Positions 63,996 to 64,000 of a stretch of DNA of 64,000 nucleotides are shown in pieces (the first letter of the stretch is position 1; every line of letters starts with the position of its first letter). The notes under the pieces were generated by a model. It was given only the letters and a program-made list of their open reading frames with translations, was not told the origin of the DNA and did no database searches. The translations under genes and the position numbers were made by a program. This stretch comes from JACPDH01 sp041671505 (GTDB taxonomy: Bacteria; Acidobacteriota; Thermoanaerobaculia; Gp7-AA8): NCBI GenBank assembly GCA_041671505.1, contig JBAZBK010000024.1:25591-89590 (forward strand). Direction: 5' to 3'.

Positions 63996-64000
63996 TCTCG

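Larger units (their letters stand above)
54791..64000. mobile_element. Integron-like gene-cassette array without a visible integrase (CALIN-type)
   Basis: From the stop of the 589-aa protein to the right edge, short unrelated genes alternate with about ten attC-like palindromes. The sites begin GCCTAAC or GCCCAAC and end GTTAGGC or GTTGGGC with inner paired arms, as attC sites do (consensus RYYYAAC...GTTRRRY). Cassette genes are on the minus strand except a toxin-antitoxin pair. Three stop codons lie inside the GCCTAAC core. No integrase gene is in the window, so it is either a detached cluster or the distal part of a larger integron. Confidence 0.8.

Overview
The window is about 65% GC and carries three large Hanks-type Ser/Thr kinases with mixed C-terminal sensor domains, a DUF5916 outer-membrane protein, secreted propeller-like proteins, an ECF42-type sigma factor and many intergenic palindromes. 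This combination is typical of Acidobacteriota (Thermoanaerobaculia or Vicinamibacteria type). That placement is an inference; there is no rRNA or marker gene here to prove it. I saw no tRNA, rRNA, CRISPR array, transposase or integrase gene.

Layout. 1-1.4 kb: an ECF sigma factor followed by a partial gene that joins an anti-sigma-like zinc finger to O6-alkylguanine methyltransferase and Ada zinc-binding sequence. 1.7-8 kb: histone-H1-like protein, kinase/FGE fusion, divergent ankyrin protein and two small membrane proteins. 8.3-13.1 kb: a MacAB-like ABC export operon (adaptor, two FtsX-type permeases, ATPase). 13.3-15.8 kb: a DedA-rhodanese protein with an in-frame TGA that looks like selenocysteine, then L-2-hydroxyglutarate oxidase. 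15.8-24.5 kb: a kinase with PD40 repeats, the archaeal-type tRNA amidotransferase pair GatE/GatD, and a one-piece EutB-EutC ethanolamine ammonia-lyase with a twin-arginine lipoprotein signal. 25-32 kb: MFS-spermidine-synthase-like fusion, ArnT-like glycosyltransferase, a BON-LysM protein, a GlsB-type membrane protein, a lipoprotein and a patatin lipoprotein. 32-39.3 kb: a tripartite RND efflux operon headed by a small RiPP-precursor-like gene, with a divergent LpxR-like barrel protein. 39.4-47.6 kb: a sigma-54 activator, an ECF42/YCII/VOC/RibD-like operon, STAS protein, ABM monooxygenase and an MFS transporter. 48-54.8 kb: DUF5916 protein, a kinase with TPRs, and an unrecognised 589-aa protein.

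54.8-64 kb is a different kind of DNA: about ten palindromic sites of 55-105 bp with GCCTAAC/GTTAGGC (or close) ends alternate with unrelated small genes, nearly all on the minus strand. These sites match the attC architecture of integron cassettes, so I read this part as a cassette array without an integrase in view. Cargo includes a HigB/HigA-like pair, a BrnT/BrnA-like pair whose toxin has an early amber codon, a DUF1254 protein, a DUF6928-like protein, a TonB-like lipoprotein and several unknown or secreted proteins.

Two genome-scale signatures overlay the genes. The 7-mer GTTAGGC/GCCTAAC is far commoner than its composition predicts, inside genes as well as in the array. Intergenic gaps repeatedly hold 100-260 bp inverted-repeat elements of several sequence families.
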